From DSFO01 sp041640715 (GTDB lineage Archaea; Thermoproteota; Thermoprotei; Gearchaeales; Gearchaeaceae): a stretch of DNA of 64,000 nt. This document shows positions 24,505-33,416 of the stretch, in pieces (positions within the stretch are counted from its first letter, which is position 1; each line of letters starts with the position of its first letter). Where the stretch lies: the NCBI GenBank assembly GCA_041640715.1, contig JBEPZU010000001.1, positions 62,001-126,000 of the forward strand. Direction: 5' to 3'. The translations under genes and the position numbers were made by a program. The notes beneath the pieces are model-generated. The model saw nothing but the letters and a program-made list of their open reading frames with translations, was not told where the DNA came from and ran no database searches.

Positions 24505-25560
24505 TTAGCCCATCTTAGTTAAATTTCTGAACTCTCTCCAAAATGCATCCCAATAAGGATCTACATCTATTGCTTCTATTCTTATTCTCTGATCTCCATC
24601 GACTAACCATCTTCCTTCTTTTTTATCTATTATCTCACCTATTTCAAAGGCTTTTATCCCCTCTTTCTCGAATTCCTTTAGTAATTCTTCCTTCTTATCT
24701 TTTTTTACGCAACAGAGCAATCCTCCTTCGTTTAAAGCCTTTAAAGGATCGATTTTAAACAGATCGCAGACTGCCTTTATATCTTCATCGATCTCTATTT
24801 TATCTTTGTAGACTAAAACTCCCTTATCAGAAGCCTCACAAAGCTCATATACTGCTCCGAGCAATCCTCCTTCTGTGCAATCATGCATGGCAGTAACAGC
24901 TTTTCTTAGCCCTGCTCTTGCTGCAGTTAGACTATCTTTGACAGTGGAGAAACTGTATAATAAATCTTCAAGTTTTCTTTGCACTCTTGTTCCTAGCTCC
25001 TTCTCTACCTTCTCTTTGAAGACTCTTGCAAGGATTGATGAAGCAGAAATCGCAACCCCTTTTGTCAATATAAGTGAATTACCGACTTCAGCCATTGTGC
25101 TAGCAACATAAGAATTTTCATCAGCTATGCTGAACATAACTCCTCCTCCAACTACAGTGAAATCGCAACCTACGTACTTTCCAGTATGTCCTCCTATTAT
25201 AGCGATGCCCAATTTATCCATTTCTTTGTGAATCTCGTCCCAATAGATCTCGAAGTCTGCATAGTCCATGTGAGGAGGCAGATTATAATCTAGTACTGCG
25301 AATTGAGGTGCTACTCCTGATGTTGCTAGGTCTGAGGCTAACAAATGAACGGTTATCCACGCAGATTCTTTAAGACCTAGTTGGGGTATTATCGATAGCG
25401 GATCAGAAGTCACCAATAACACTTTATTCCCATTTATTTTAATAGCGGCGAAGTCTGCGCCTACTCTAGGACCTATTATGACTCTTTGATCTGCTTTGCC
25501 TAGTTTCTTGAATACTACTTCCTTTAAAAAAGCTTGCTTAGCCTTGCCTATTTCGCTCAT
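24505..25560 (-). CDS. AIR synthase-related (PurM/HypE/ThiL superfamily) protein
   Basis: The 351-residue protein has the ATP-binding PurM-like N-terminal domain (G-A-D-F-A-A-I, V-T-S-D-P-L-S-I, A-S-D-L-A-T-S-G-V-A-P). The C-terminal AIRS domain has H-D-C-T-E-G-G-L-L-G-A-V-Y-E-L. It resembles the archaeal HypE-like/AIRS-related group and lacks the C-terminal HypE cysteine. Because ThiL (thiamine monophosphate kinase) belongs to the same superfamily and this gene sits directly before thiE, a thiamine-phosphate kinase or related role is possible but unproven. It overlaps the upstream methyltransferase gene by four bases. Confidence 0.8.
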   Translation of the reverse strand: MSEIGKAKQAFLKEVVFKKLGKADQRVIIGPRVGADFAAIKINGNKVLLVTSDPLSIIPQLGLKESAWITVHLLASDLATSGVAPQFAVLDYNLPPHMDYADFEIYWDEIHKEMDKLGIAIIGGHTGKYVGCDFTVVGGGVMFSIADENSYVASTMAEVGNSLILTKGVAISASSILARVFKEKVEKELGTRVQRKLEDLLYSFSTVKDSLTAARAGLRKAVTAMHDCTEGGLLGAVYELCEASDKGVLVYKDKIEIDEDIKAVCDLFKIDPLKALNEGGLLCCVKKDKKEELLKEFEKEGIKAFEIGEIIDKKEGRWLVDGDQRIRIEAIDVDPYWDAFWREFRNLTKMG

Positions 25561-26222
25561 TTCTCAATCTTAACCGCTAAGCATAAGAAAGCACCGAAGG
25601 GGAATTTCCTGGATTTAAGTTTTCCAAATATTCTGGGGAAAACCGTGGTGTTCCAATCTAAGATCTTGAAATTTCCTCCAAGGGCGTTTTTGATCTTCTT
25701 CTTTATGCCTAGTATTGAATAAAAAGTGGTATTCGTATAAAAAGGGTTCTTTCCTAAGGCTATCTGTATTATTCTTCTGATGGTAGGTAAGCTCCATTTA
25801 TTCATCAACCCCAAAACTAATCCTTTTCTAGAAACTCTAGCAGCTTCTCTTATGACATCTTCAAGCTTTGGCATGTATTCCATACATGTAATAAAAGCTA
25901 TTGCATCGAAGGATTTATCTTTGAAAGGTAAGAAGTGGGATTCTCCTAAAACTAAATCACCTCTCCACCTCTTCTTGGCTTCCTTTAACATGAGCTCTGA
26001 GATGTCCAAACCTACTGAGTAAAGATTGAGCTCTTTTTCGAACCATCTAGTAAAATAAGAAGTTCCGCATCCTACTTCTAGAATGCTTTCTACTTTGCCT
26101 AATTTCTTTAATGAATCGGCGAGTAGCTCTTTTTCTAGCTCCGCAGCTTTTTTATATTTTCCTTCGTAATAGCTCTCATAGCTCTCAACATACTCCTTTC
26201 TAAGATACCAAGGTTGTGACAT
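25557..26222 (-). CDS. Class I SAM-dependent methyltransferase
   Basis: The 221-residue protein (from the ATG at leaderless distance to its TATA box) has the SAM-binding motif I-L-E-V-G-C-G-T-S near residue 46, an acidic end of strand beta-2 (G-L-D-I-S) and a post-I motif. The family is the UbiE/Methyltransf_11 type and the substrate is unknown. It is the first gene of an operon with the AIR-synthase-like gene and thiE, divergent from thiR. An alternative GTG at 26243 would add seven residues but would leave the TATA box touching the start. Confidence 0.82.
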   Translation of the reverse strand: MSQPWYLRKEYVESYESYYEGKYKKAAELEKELLADSLKKLGKVESILEVGCGTSYFTRWFEKELNLYSVGLDISELMLKEAKKRWRGDLVLGESHFLPFKDKSFDAIAFITCMEYMPKLEDVIREAARVSRKGLVLGLMNKWSLPTIRRIIQIALGKNPFYTNTTFYSILGIKKKIKNALGGNFKILDWNTTVFPRIFGKLKSRKFPFGAFLCLAVKIEK

Positions 26223-26231
26223 AGCCACATC

Positions 26232-26254
26232 AATATAAGTCACTTTATAAATTA
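26232..26254. promoter_or_regulatory. Overlapping divergent core promoters of thiR and the methyltransferase-thiE operon
   Basis: The plus-strand TATA box aatataa (26232-26238) is 27 bases before the thiR ATG. A minus-strand TATA box (26244-26252, TTATAAAG when read on that strand) is 26 bases before the methyltransferase ATG at 26222. The two boxes are only about five bases apart, so transcription factors bound here must compete, and ThiR could control both directions from one site. Confidence 0.6.
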
Positions 26255-26261
26255 TTTATTA

Positions 26262-27203
26262 ATGTCTTTTCCTGAGGAGCTCTTCGTCAAAGAAATATTG
26301 CCTTACGTTAGAGTAATATTATCTAAAAAGCTCAGTGAAAAGGGTTATAGTCAATTGAGAATAGCTAAATTGTTAGGCGTCACCCAAGCGATGGTTAGTT
26401 TTTATTTAAAAGAAGATCTCGAAGTAGCATATTCTAAGTTAAGAGAAATAGGGATAGACATGGATGGTTTAAAATATTTAGTATTTGGTATCGTTGAAGA
26501 AAGCTTTATAGATGAAATCTTTATCATGAGGACAATAAGGAACTTCTTCTTAAATCAATTTTCTTCAGGGGCTATATGTAATTATCACATAAAAAGAGCC
26601 GGATTGGACCCAAACTGTGATATATGCATCAAGTTTGCATTCGCTGGAATAGAGAATGAGAGATATAAGATGATACAAGAATTGAAGAAAGAAACAGAGA
26701 AGTTATTATCGTCACCTGAATTTTATTTGCTTATACCTGAGGTTTTCTCAAATATAGTCTATTCTCTTCCAAATCCACAAAACTTAAAGGATGTGCTTTC
26801 ATTTCCAGGAAGAATAATAAAATACAAGAATTCAGCAAAGGTTATCTCAGAACCCGAATTTGGTGTTTCTACTCACCTAGCAAGCATGCTTTTGGAGGCT
26901 AATAAAAAGAAGAACGAAATTAGGTGTTGTATATGCATAAAATACAATTCTGAAATTTTGAAAATAATCAAAAGCTTAGGCTTAATCTATGATTTTAATT
27001 TTCCTAAGAAGAAAAGCGAAGATCCTGTCTTAGACGCATTTAAAAGATTCTTAAGAGAAAGAGAGCTTCCTCAGGTATTGATAGATAAAGGAGGTAAAGG
27101 TCTAGAACCTATATGCTATGTGTTTGGTAGAAACCCTGAAGAGGTCATAGACCTAACTCTTAAAATAGCCAAGCTTTATTTTAAACGGTTATTCAGTGTC
27201 TGA
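26262..27203 (+). CDS. thiR: Thiamine-responsive transcriptional regulator ThiR (HTH plus ThiN domain)
   Basis: The 313-residue protein has an N-terminal helix-turn-helix (about residues 28-49, Y-S-Q-L-R-I-A-K-L-L-G-V-T-Q-A-M-V-S). A cysteine-containing middle follows (C106, C119, C122), then a C-terminal ThiN-like domain (about 145-310, with a conserved G-R-I-I-K-Y-K and D-K-G-G-K-G-L-E-P-I). In archaea this architecture is known as ThiR, a repressor that senses thiamine phosphates through a ThiN-derived ligand domain. Its location beside thiE and the YkoEDC transporter fits. The DNA site itself was not identified. Confidence 0.85.
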   Translation: MSFPEELFVKEILPYVRVILSKKLSEKGYSQLRIAKLLGVTQAMVSFYLKEDLEVAYSKLREIGIDMDGLKYLVFGIVEESFIDEIFIMRTIRNFFLNQFSSGAICNYHIKRAGLDPNCDICIKFAFAGIENERYKMIQELKKETEKLLSSPEFYLLIPEVFSNIVYSLPNPQNLKDVLSFPGRIIKYKNSAKVISEPEFGVSTHLASMLLEANKKKNEIRCCICIKYNSEILKIIKSLGLIYDFNFPKKKSEDPVLDAFKRFLRERELPQVLIDKGGKGLEPICYVFGRNPEEVIDLTLKIAKLYFKRLFSV

Positions 27204-27384
27204 CTTCTTAGCTTTTTTTCTAAGGTTATGATTTCTTAATCTTTGATTAATGTATGTTCCATTTTTAGCTTTTAAAACAGTAGCATCTTCAATTTCAATT
27301 TACAAGCGCTTTATTAATAATAAAAATATGTGAGTAGATAGGACTTTAAAAGCCTTAAATTCGGGTTTTTAAAAATAAGAGATT

Positions 27385-27801
27385 ATGGAAGAGGAACGGG
27401 ATCCAGAATTGGAAAGGATATTAGAAAAGAAAATGAGGGATTTTTTAAAAAGGCCGCAAAGAGTGGAAAGGCCTAAATACGGTAAGGTATTCAAGCTAGA
27501 TTCTTATAACTTTTACGAGGAGATATCTAAAGCAGATCTTGCTATAATAGATTGTTGGGCTGAGTGGTGTATGCCCTGTCGCTTCATTGCTCCCATAATA
27601 GAAGAGCTTGCAGTTAAATATCCAGATGTATTTTTTGGGAAGTTAAACGTTGATGAAAATCCTATAATTGCTCAAAAATTTTTTATAGAAGCAATTCCTA
27701 CATTACTGATATTTAAAAAAGGAAAATACATAGACAGATTGGTTGGAGCATTACCTAAGAATGTTCTTGAAAAGGTTATAAACTCCTATAGAACCATATA
27801 A
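27385..27801 (+). CDS. trx: Thioredoxin with charged N-terminal extension
   Basis: The 138-residue protein has the thioredoxin active site W-C-M-P-C (C62, C65), the conserved D-E-N-P-x-I-A-Q stretch and the cis-proline loop A-I-P-T-L. The first 35 residues form an extra charged helix (D-P-E-L-E-R-I-L-E-K-K-M-R-D-F-L) not part of the basic fold. It is a cytoplasmic disulfide reductase with partner unknown. It is a single-gene unit between thiR and a small winged-helix protein. Confidence 0.92.
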   Translation: MEEERDPELERILEKKMRDFLKRPQRVERPKYGKVFKLDSYNFYEEISKADLAIIDCWAEWCMPCRFIAPIIEELAVKYPDVFFGKLNVDENPIIAQKFFIEAIPTLLIFKKGKYIDRLVGALPKNVLEKVINSYRTI

Positions 27802-27838
27802 ACTCTTTGTTCGTTACAGTGTTTTATTAGTTTAAAAA

Positions 27839-27849
27839 TTTATATATAA
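27839..27849 (+). promoter_or_regulatory. TATA box of the small winged-helix gene
   Basis: The strong TATA sequence tttatatataa is centred 28 bases before the ATG at 27872. This selects that ATG over the upstream in-frame TTG at 27863 and suggests a leaderless, well-expressed transcript. Confidence 0.65.
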
Positions 27850-27871
27850 GATTATTTAAAGATTGTTAAAT

Positions 27872-28183
27872 ATGACAGTGCAAAAATCAGAAAAAGAAGA
27901 ACAAAAGGTATATGTTAAAGGTAAATGGTTAACAATGAAAGAAGTATCTCAAACTTATGGTAAACCATTAACAGCAACTGCTATTGAAATATTAAAATGG
28001 TTAAGAGAAAAAGGAGAACCAGTATATTTCCTCGATTTTGTAAAAGAATTAAATTTGAATAAAATAACAGCCTATTATACATTAAGAAAACTTGAGGCAA
28101 AAGGTTTAATAGTAAGAATAGGTAAAAGAAATGCACTTATAGGTTTAACTATGAAAGGTCATGAAGAAAGTCTAAAAGCTTAA
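27872..28183 (+). CDS. Small winged-helix DNA-binding protein
   Basis: The 103-residue protein is mainly a winged-helix domain. Helices lie around T-A-I-E-I-L-K-W-L-R-E-K-G and L-D-F-V-K-E-L-N-L-N, the recognition helix is I-T-A-Y-Y-T-L-R-K-L-E-A-K-G-L-I, and a beta wing follows. This is the layout of small archaeal MarR/Lrs14-like regulators or chromatin-associated proteins. A strong TATA box and a long T-rich terminator mark an independent, probably highly expressed single gene. The target is unknown. Confidence 0.8.
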   Translation: MTVQKSEKEEQKVYVKGKWLTMKEVSQTYGKPLTATAIEILKWLREKGEPVYFLDFVKELNLNKITAYYTLRKLEAKGLIVRIGKRNALIGLTMKGHEESLKA

Positions 28184-28206
28184 TTTTTTAATTTTTTTAT
28201 TTTTTT
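28184..28206 (+). terminator. T-rich terminator after the winged-helix gene
   Basis: Three successive T runs (6-7 bases each) follow the stop codon directly and extend to the ATG of queE. Such oligo-T tracts end transcription in many archaea. Because queE begins at the end of this tract, its own promoter would have to lie inside or upstream of it. Confidence 0.6.
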
Positions 28207-28896
28207 ATGCTTCCTATTTCCGAGATTTTTTTCTCTATTCAAGGAGAAGGATTAAATTTAGGCCAACCTTCAGTTTTCATAAGATTATATTACTGTAATT
28301 TATATTGTGTTTGGTGCGATAGTAAATATACATGGGAAAATTGGAAAAACGCTAGGGAAGGAATAGATTTTATTGCTCTTTCTTTAGAAGATATAATAAA
28401 AATTATCTCGAAATACGATTGTAAACATGTAATTATAACAGGCGGCGAACCCTTAATTCATCAATCAAAGCTGTCTAAATTGGTTCAAGCTTTGAAAGAA
28501 AGAGGATATTATGTAGAAATAGAAACCAACGGAACAATAGCTCCTAGCAAGGAATTAATAAAGGCAGTCGATCTATTTACAGTTTCTCCTAAACTTTCTA
28601 ATTCTAAAGTTAAATTTGAGCAAAGAATAAGACCTGAAGTTTTAAAAGTTTTCTCTAATTTAGATAATTGCGTTTTTAAATTCGTGATTCAAGAAAAAGA
28701 AGATTTGGAAGAGGTGTTTTGCATCATCGATGATTTCAAAATTGATAAAAGTAAAGTTTTCTTAATGCCTGAAGGAGTCTCTAAGGAAGTACTGGAGGAA
28801 AGAAGTTCTTGGCTTGTAGAGGAATGTAAAAAATATGGTTTCAAATTCACCCCTAGGCTTCACATAATGATTTGGGGCAACAAGAGAGGAGTTTGA
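28207..28896 (+). CDS. queE: 7-carboxy-7-deazaguanine synthase QueE
   Basis: The 229-residue radical SAM enzyme has the CxxxCxxC cluster ligands C30, C34 and C37 in Y-Y-C-N-L-Y-C-V-W-C. It also has the family N-terminus I-F-F-S-I-Q-G-E-G, the D-S-K-Y-T-W segment and I-I-T-G-G-E-P-L. It forms the 7-deazaguanine precursor used for archaeosine in tRNA. No other archaeosine gene is adjacent. The start lies directly behind a T-rich tract. Confidence 0.95.
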   Translation: MLPISEIFFSIQGEGLNLGQPSVFIRLYYCNLYCVWCDSKYTWENWKNAREGIDFIALSLEDIIKIISKYDCKHVIITGGEPLIHQSKLSKLVQALKERGYYVEIETNGTIAPSKELIKAVDLFTVSPKLSNSKVKFEQRIRPEVLKVFSNLDNCVFKFVIQEKEDLEEVFCIIDDFKIDKSKVFLMPEGVSKEVLEERSSWLVEECKKYGFKFTPRLHIMIWGNKRGV

Positions 28897-29054
28897 TCTT
28901 ACTAGTCGTTTGCAATACCATCTTTGGTTAGTCTCGATGTTTTTATTAAACAAACAATTCGCAGTTCGCGTTACAAGCTAATTGTTTTCTAAATTAAACT
29001 TATGTTTTAAATTAAATAACAGCATGTAAATTTGAAAAATTTCGTGGCTTTATT

Positions 29055-29783
29055 TCAATATGGTAAATTATATTTCTTTTTGACTTCTCTTTGAATAACT
29101 TTACCGATGTCTATGTAAATCTTTAGAATAGCATATATACTGAGGGAGAGCGTCGCGAGACCAATTGCTAAGAAGGTATGATTGCTTTCGGAGTAGAGAT
29201 TTAATATGAAGAAAAGGAGAGGTCTAAGATAACCGTCTATATTTGTTATCGCATCAAGACTGAAATAGAGTGTTATAAGGAAAAAAATGAGGGAAAATAA
29301 GAGGATTGAATCTTTACGGAGGCTACTTTCTTGAAGTTCTTTCTCTAACGAAGCGAATGAGGTTATAAATAGCAGGGTGGTTATTGCGGACAGGATCAGT
29401 ATGATTTTGGCTAGATTAATACCTAGAGTTACGCTGTTTGAGCCTAAGTATGTTGATTGGGGAATTGCTAAATAAGAAACTATATCCAAGCCCAAACTTA
29501 CGTAAAGAAATAGTATAACAAATTCAATTGTTATAAAAATTATTAATATTGATAGAAACGAACCCGAGGCGAGATAGAGTATGTTTCCTCTAATTTTTTC
29601 TTTACCTATAGAGAGGAATCCTCTTGAGATTTGAATCAGTCCTAAGATCATTAGAATTTCGCCCAATATAGCGGCCCCAGGTATGGGTAGGGCTATGAAT
29701 AATAAAGCAAAGGAGAAAATTCCCATTCCTAGCGTTATTTTGGTGAATTTTTTCAACACAATATCCCCTGATAGATTTGGCAT
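29055..29783 (-). CDS. Multi-pass membrane protein, DUF973-like
   Basis: A 242-residue hydrophobic protein with about six membrane segments. The features G-I-F-S-F-A-L-L-F-I-A-L-P-I-P-G-A-A-I and I-L-G-L-I-Q-I-S-R-G-F-L are reminiscent of DUF973 proteins that are common in crenarchaea, but that assignment is tentative. Codon use and composition match its neighbours. It is followed downstream by about 155 bases without features and sits 18 bases after a dehydrogenase gene on the same strand, so it may be in that operon. Confidence 0.6.
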   Translation of the reverse strand: MPNLSGDIVLKKFTKITLGMGIFSFALLFIALPIPGAAILGEILMILGLIQISRGFLSIGKEKIRGNILYLASGSFLSILIIFITIEFVILFLYVSLGLDIVSYLAIPQSTYLGSNSVTLGINLAKIILILSAITTLLFITSFASLEKELQESSLRKDSILLFSLIFFLITLYFSLDAITNIDGYLRPLLFFILNLYSESNHTFLAIGLATLSLSIYAILKIYIDIGKVIQREVKKKYNLPY

Positions 29784-29801
29784 TTTCTTTATTTCTTTTT
29801 A

Positions 29802-30782
29802 TCAGTTTTTAACTTTTACGATTATTTTTCCCTCATTAAAATGCTTAAGCCTGTAAAGAGCTTCGTTAACTTCATTCAATGAAAAATATTTCTTATTTAT
29901 ACCATCGAAGTTTATTCTCCTTGCTTCTGAGATTATTTTTCTTATTTCTTTAAGGCTCGGAATACCACAACTTATTATCCTTTTATTCTCCAAGAAGAGA
30001 GGGAGCTTTATGCTTGCTACTCCTAATAAAGCTAACTTTCCATTTTTTTTTAAACTCCTTAAAGCACTCTCTATGATCTCAGAAGAACTATAAGTTACTA
30101 TCGCTAAATCGAATCTGTTTTGCTCTATATTTTTTAGTTCTAATATGTCAGGTGAGGATTTTTTCTCGTCTACTTTCCTTTTAAATAATTTAGCTTCTAA
30201 CCCTCTTTGTTTAATTAATTCGTAAGCTAAGCTAGCTTTTAAGTCTTCACCTACCACTGCTATTTCTTCTTCCCAAGGATCATTCAAGTAGGATAAACTT
30301 TTATATGCAAATGCTAAATCGCATATTAAAATTGGTGCAAAATCCTTAATTGAATTAGGCACCTTTAATAGATATCTAGCCTTTGCCTTTACATACTGAG
30401 AAAATCCGCCATCTGCGCTTTCGCCTGTGATTACTAGAAAATCACAAAGCTCGTAATTTCTTGAAAAACACTTATCACAATACCCACACGAATCATAAAT
30501 CAATCCTAATGCGACTAGATCATTGTTCTTTATTTCCTTTACCGCCTCTCCTACATCTTCTACGACGCCTAAAATTTCATGTCCTGGTATTAAAGGAAGC
30601 TTTCTAGGGATTCCGAAAGTAGACCATCTTCCTTCTATTATATCTAAGTCTATTTTACATATACCGCATTCCTCTACTCTAATTAATACCTCGTCTTCTG
30701 CTATTTCTGGAATCTTTATATCCTTTATTATGAGTGGCTTTTCTTCTATGTTAGAAAGATTTGCTAGTAATGCAGCTTTCAT
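29802..30782 (-). CDS. Zinc-containing medium-chain alcohol dehydrogenase
   Basis: The 326-residue protein has the catalytic zinc ligands C42 (C-G-I-C-K-I-D) and H68 (P-G-H-E), the four structural zinc cysteines C99, C102, C105 and C113, and a C-terminal dinucleotide-binding half. In that half the usual G-x-G-x-x-G is degenerate (V-V-G-E-D-L-K-A-S-L), so cofactor binding may be altered. It starts nine bases after the stop of the CoA-binding protein gene. It is distinct from the dehydrogenase at 12361-13368. Confidence 0.82.
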   Translation of the reverse strand: MKAALLANLSNIEEKPLIIKDIKIPEIAEDEVLIRVEECGICKIDLDIIEGRWSTFGIPRKLPLIPGHEILGVVEDVGEAVKEIKNNDLVALGLIYDSCGYCDKCFSRNYELCDFLVITGESADGGFSQYVKAKARYLLKVPNSIKDFAPILICDLAFAYKSLSYLNDPWEEEIAVVGEDLKASLAYELIKQRGLEAKLFKRKVDEKKSSPDILELKNIEQNRFDLAIVTYSSSEIIESALRSLKKNGKLALLGVASIKLPLFLENKRIISCGIPSLKEIRKIISEARRINFDGINKKYFSLNEVNEALYRLKHFNEGKIIVKVKN

Positions 30783-30791
30783 TATGCATTT

Positions 30792-31223
30792 TTAGATTAA
30801 TTTCCTATGCGTTTTCATCATACATCTATTCCATATCACTTTTATCCCATGTTTTGAAGCAAGATCTACTGCGTCCTTATCATAGATTCCTTCTTGAAGC
30901 CATATGTAAGTTATTCCTCCTCTCTCAATAGCTTCTTCGACCACTTTCTTTACTTCTTGGGATGGCCTAAAAACATCTACAATATCTATTTTGATTTCTT
31001 TAGGAATATCCTTTAAAGACTTGTAGGATTTTTCGCCTATAACTACTTCGTGAAAAGGATTAACTGGTATGATCTTATAGCCTTTGGTTTTTAAATAAAG
31101 CGGCACAAAATGAGCAGCCTTACCAGTTGTATTGGAAGCACCTACCACAGCTATTGTTTTGGATTTTTCCAGCAATTCTTTTAGTTCTTCCTCTTTAAAT
31201 CCATCATCTGGGATTTCGCTCAT
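30792..31223 (-). CDS. CoA-binding domain protein (CoA_binding_2/YccU family)
   Basis: A 143-residue single-domain Rossmann-like protein with the N-terminal nucleotide-binding pattern I-A-V-V-G-A-S-N-T-T-G-K and the conserved C-terminal N-R-C-M-M-K-T-H-R. The family binds CoA and is widespread, but its cellular role is undefined. It is cotranscribed with the alcohol dehydrogenase downstream, and faces the pyrophosphatase gene across an 80-base divergent gap. Confidence 0.9.
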   Translation of the reverse strand: MSEIPDDGFKEEELKELLEKSKTIAVVGASNTTGKAAHFVPLYLKTKGYKIIPVNPFHEVVIGEKSYKSLKDIPKEIKIDIVDVFRPSQEVKKVVEEAIERGGITYIWLQEGIYDKDAVDLASKHGIKVIWNRCMMKTHRKLI

Positions 31224-31304
31224 GATTTAAGTTTATCAGAAGCCTGATTTATCCTTTTTTTGCTAGAAGAAATTTTTTTAGGTTAGTATTTATAATGAAA
31301 AACT

Positions 31305-33413
31305 ATGGTTATAACCATTTTAGAACTCCCTTTGATCGCTTCTGTGGTAGCTCTTGCTTTCGCTCTCTTCCAAATAATAACCTTGTTAAGGCATGATGCT
31401 GGTAGCAAGAGGATGCGAGAAATAGCTAATGCGGTAAAGATTGGTGCTTCTGCTTTCTTACAAAAAGAGTATTTGGTGATAACGCCAATAGGGATAGCTT
31501 TAACCATAGCTATTTACTTAATCGTAGGTGCAATACCTGCGTTAGGTTTTGTAGTAGGTGCTTTATTTTCAGCGTTAGCAGGATACATAGGAATGAGCAT
31601 TACCGTTAGATCTAGTTCAAGGGTAGCCCAGATTGCCAATAAAGGAATAGGTCCTGCTTTAAGTCTAGCTTTTAAAGGAGGTAGCGTCATGGGTTTCAGC
31701 GTCGCTGGTTTCGCTCTCTTGGGTCTTTCTTTGTTCTTTTACTTCTTCAAGTTGGAAATCCTGACAAATCCTTCCTTGATAGCCGGTTTAGGTTTTGGTG
31801 CTAGTCTAATAGCGCTTTTCATGAGAGTAGGAGGAGGGATTTATACCAAAGCAGCAGATTTAGGTGCAGATCTTGTAGGCAAGGTAGAAGTAGGAATACC
31901 TGAAGACGATCCTAGGAATCCTGCAGTGATAGCAGATAACGTCGGCGACAACGTAGGAGACTGCGCAGGTATGGGCTCAGATGTTTACGAATCTTATATC
32001 GTCATAGGAATCGCTTCAATAATTCTAGCCGTACTTTTGCTCAATCAACCAGATTTTCCTTTCAAAGGTGAAGTTTTAGCTTACTTACCTTTAATAATAG
32101 GTGCTATCGGAATAATAGGTTCGATCATAGGTTCTTTCTTCGTTAATTCTAAATTAGGAAGTAAAATGGCTCCTATGCGAGTATTAGATCTAGCGTTTAT
32201 AGTATCTGCTTTAACTGTGATATTACTTACATATTTCATCGCTTTCTTTATATTGCCTCCAAACATAGCATCAAGTGTTTTAATAGCCACAATAGTAGGA
32301 GTAATAGTAGTAGTAGCTATAGAAAAGATAGTCGATTACTACACATCTTATAACTACTCTCCCACGAAATCTATAGCTGAAGCCTCGAAAATAAGCGCCG
32401 CTACGAATTTCCTAGAAGGGTTTTCTGTAGGTCTAAGAAGCACTGCTCCTTCAGCTTTAGTTCTTGTAGTAGCAATAATCGCAAGTTATTTAAGCGGGTA
32501 TTATTTCACTGGAAATCATCTTTTCTCGGTTTACAATACTGCTATAGCTACGATGGCAATGCTTTCTTTGACAGCTGTAGTTATGTCAATTGATTCTTAT
32601 GGGCCTATAACCGATAATGCAAACGGGATAGTAGAAATGAGCGGGCTAGGAGAAGAAGTTAGAGAAGTTACCGAAAAACTAGATGCTGTAGGAAACACAG
32701 TAAAAGCGACCACAAAAGGTTTCGCCATAGCTAGCGCTGCACTTTCAGCTTTGGCTTTGTTCCAAGCCTTTCAAACAGAGGTAAGCATGCTAGCCCAATC
32801 ATTACCTAGATACATCGCGATCTATGGTACTTCTAGCATACAATTCCTCTTATCTGATCCTAAGGTAATAGTAGGCTTGTTAGTAGGAGGATTACTTCCA
32901 TTCTTCTTTTCTTCTTTCTTAATAAGAGCTGTAGGAAGAACTGCTATGAAGGTAGTGTTAGAAGTGAGAAGGCAATTTAGGGAGATTCCTGGTCTTTTAG
33001 AAGGAAAAGCCACTCCTGATTATGGCAGGTGTATTGGAATAACTACCCAGTCAGCCCTCAAAGAACTCGTAACCCCTGGTTTATTAGCAGTTTTAACACC
33101 TTTAGCATTAGGTTTCGCATTAGGCCCTCTAGCATTAGGTGGTCTACTGATAGGTAGCGTAGTTAGTGGAGTGTTTTTAGCTTTATTGATGGCCAATGGA
33201 GGTGCTGCATGGGACAATGCTAAGAAATTCATAGAAGTGGGGAATTTCGGGGGTAAAGGTAGCGAAGCTCATAAAGTAGCCGTGACAGGAGATACTGTGG
33301 GAGATCCTTTCAAGGATACTGCAGGTCCTTCATTGAACTCGCTGATAAAGGTTTTGAACACCATTTCCATAGTATTCTTATCTACGGTAATGCTATACGC
33401 TCTGATAATCTAG
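31305..33413 (+). CDS. hppA: Membrane-bound proton-translocating pyrophosphatase
   Basis: The 702-residue protein with about 16 membrane segments hydrolyses pyrophosphate to pump protons. The substrate-binding motif G-A-D-L-V-G-K-V-E (about 187-195) and the acidic motifs D-N-V-G-D-N-V-G-D-C (about 211-220) and D-T-V-G-D-P-F-K-D-T near the C-terminus are intact. The segment G-N-T-V-K-A carries lysine at position 467 where potassium-dependent enzymes have alanine, so a potassium-independent proton pump is predicted. It is a monocistronic gene convergent with rpiA. Confidence 0.95.
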   Translation: MVITILELPLIASVVALAFALFQIITLLRHDAGSKRMREIANAVKIGASAFLQKEYLVITPIGIALTIAIYLIVGAIPALGFVVGALFSALAGYIGMSITVRSSSRVAQIANKGIGPALSLAFKGGSVMGFSVAGFALLGLSLFFYFFKLEILTNPSLIAGLGFGASLIALFMRVGGGIYTKAADLGADLVGKVEVGIPEDDPRNPAVIADNVGDNVGDCAGMGSDVYESYIVIGIASIILAVLLLNQPDFPFKGEVLAYLPLIIGAIGIIGSIIGSFFVNSKLGSKMAPMRVLDLAFIVSALTVILLTYFIAFFILPPNIASSVLIATIVGVIVVVAIEKIVDYYTSYNYSPTKSIAEASKISAATNFLEGFSVGLRSTAPSALVLVVAIIASYLSGYYFTGNHLFSVYNTAIATMAMLSLTAVVMSIDSYGPITDNANGIVEMSGLGEEVREVTEKLDAVGNTVKATTKGFAIASAALSALALFQAFQTEVSMLAQSLPRYIAIYGTSSIQFLLSDPKVIVGLLVGGLLPFFFSSFLIRAVGRTAMKVVLEVRRQFREIPGLLEGKATPDYGRCIGITTQSALKELVTPGLLAVLTPLALGFALGPLALGGLLIGSVVSGVFLALLMANGGAAWDNAKKFIEVGNFGGKGSEAHKVAVTGDTVGDPFKDTAGPSLNSLIKVLNTISIVFLSTVMLYALII

Positions 33414-33416
33414 TCA

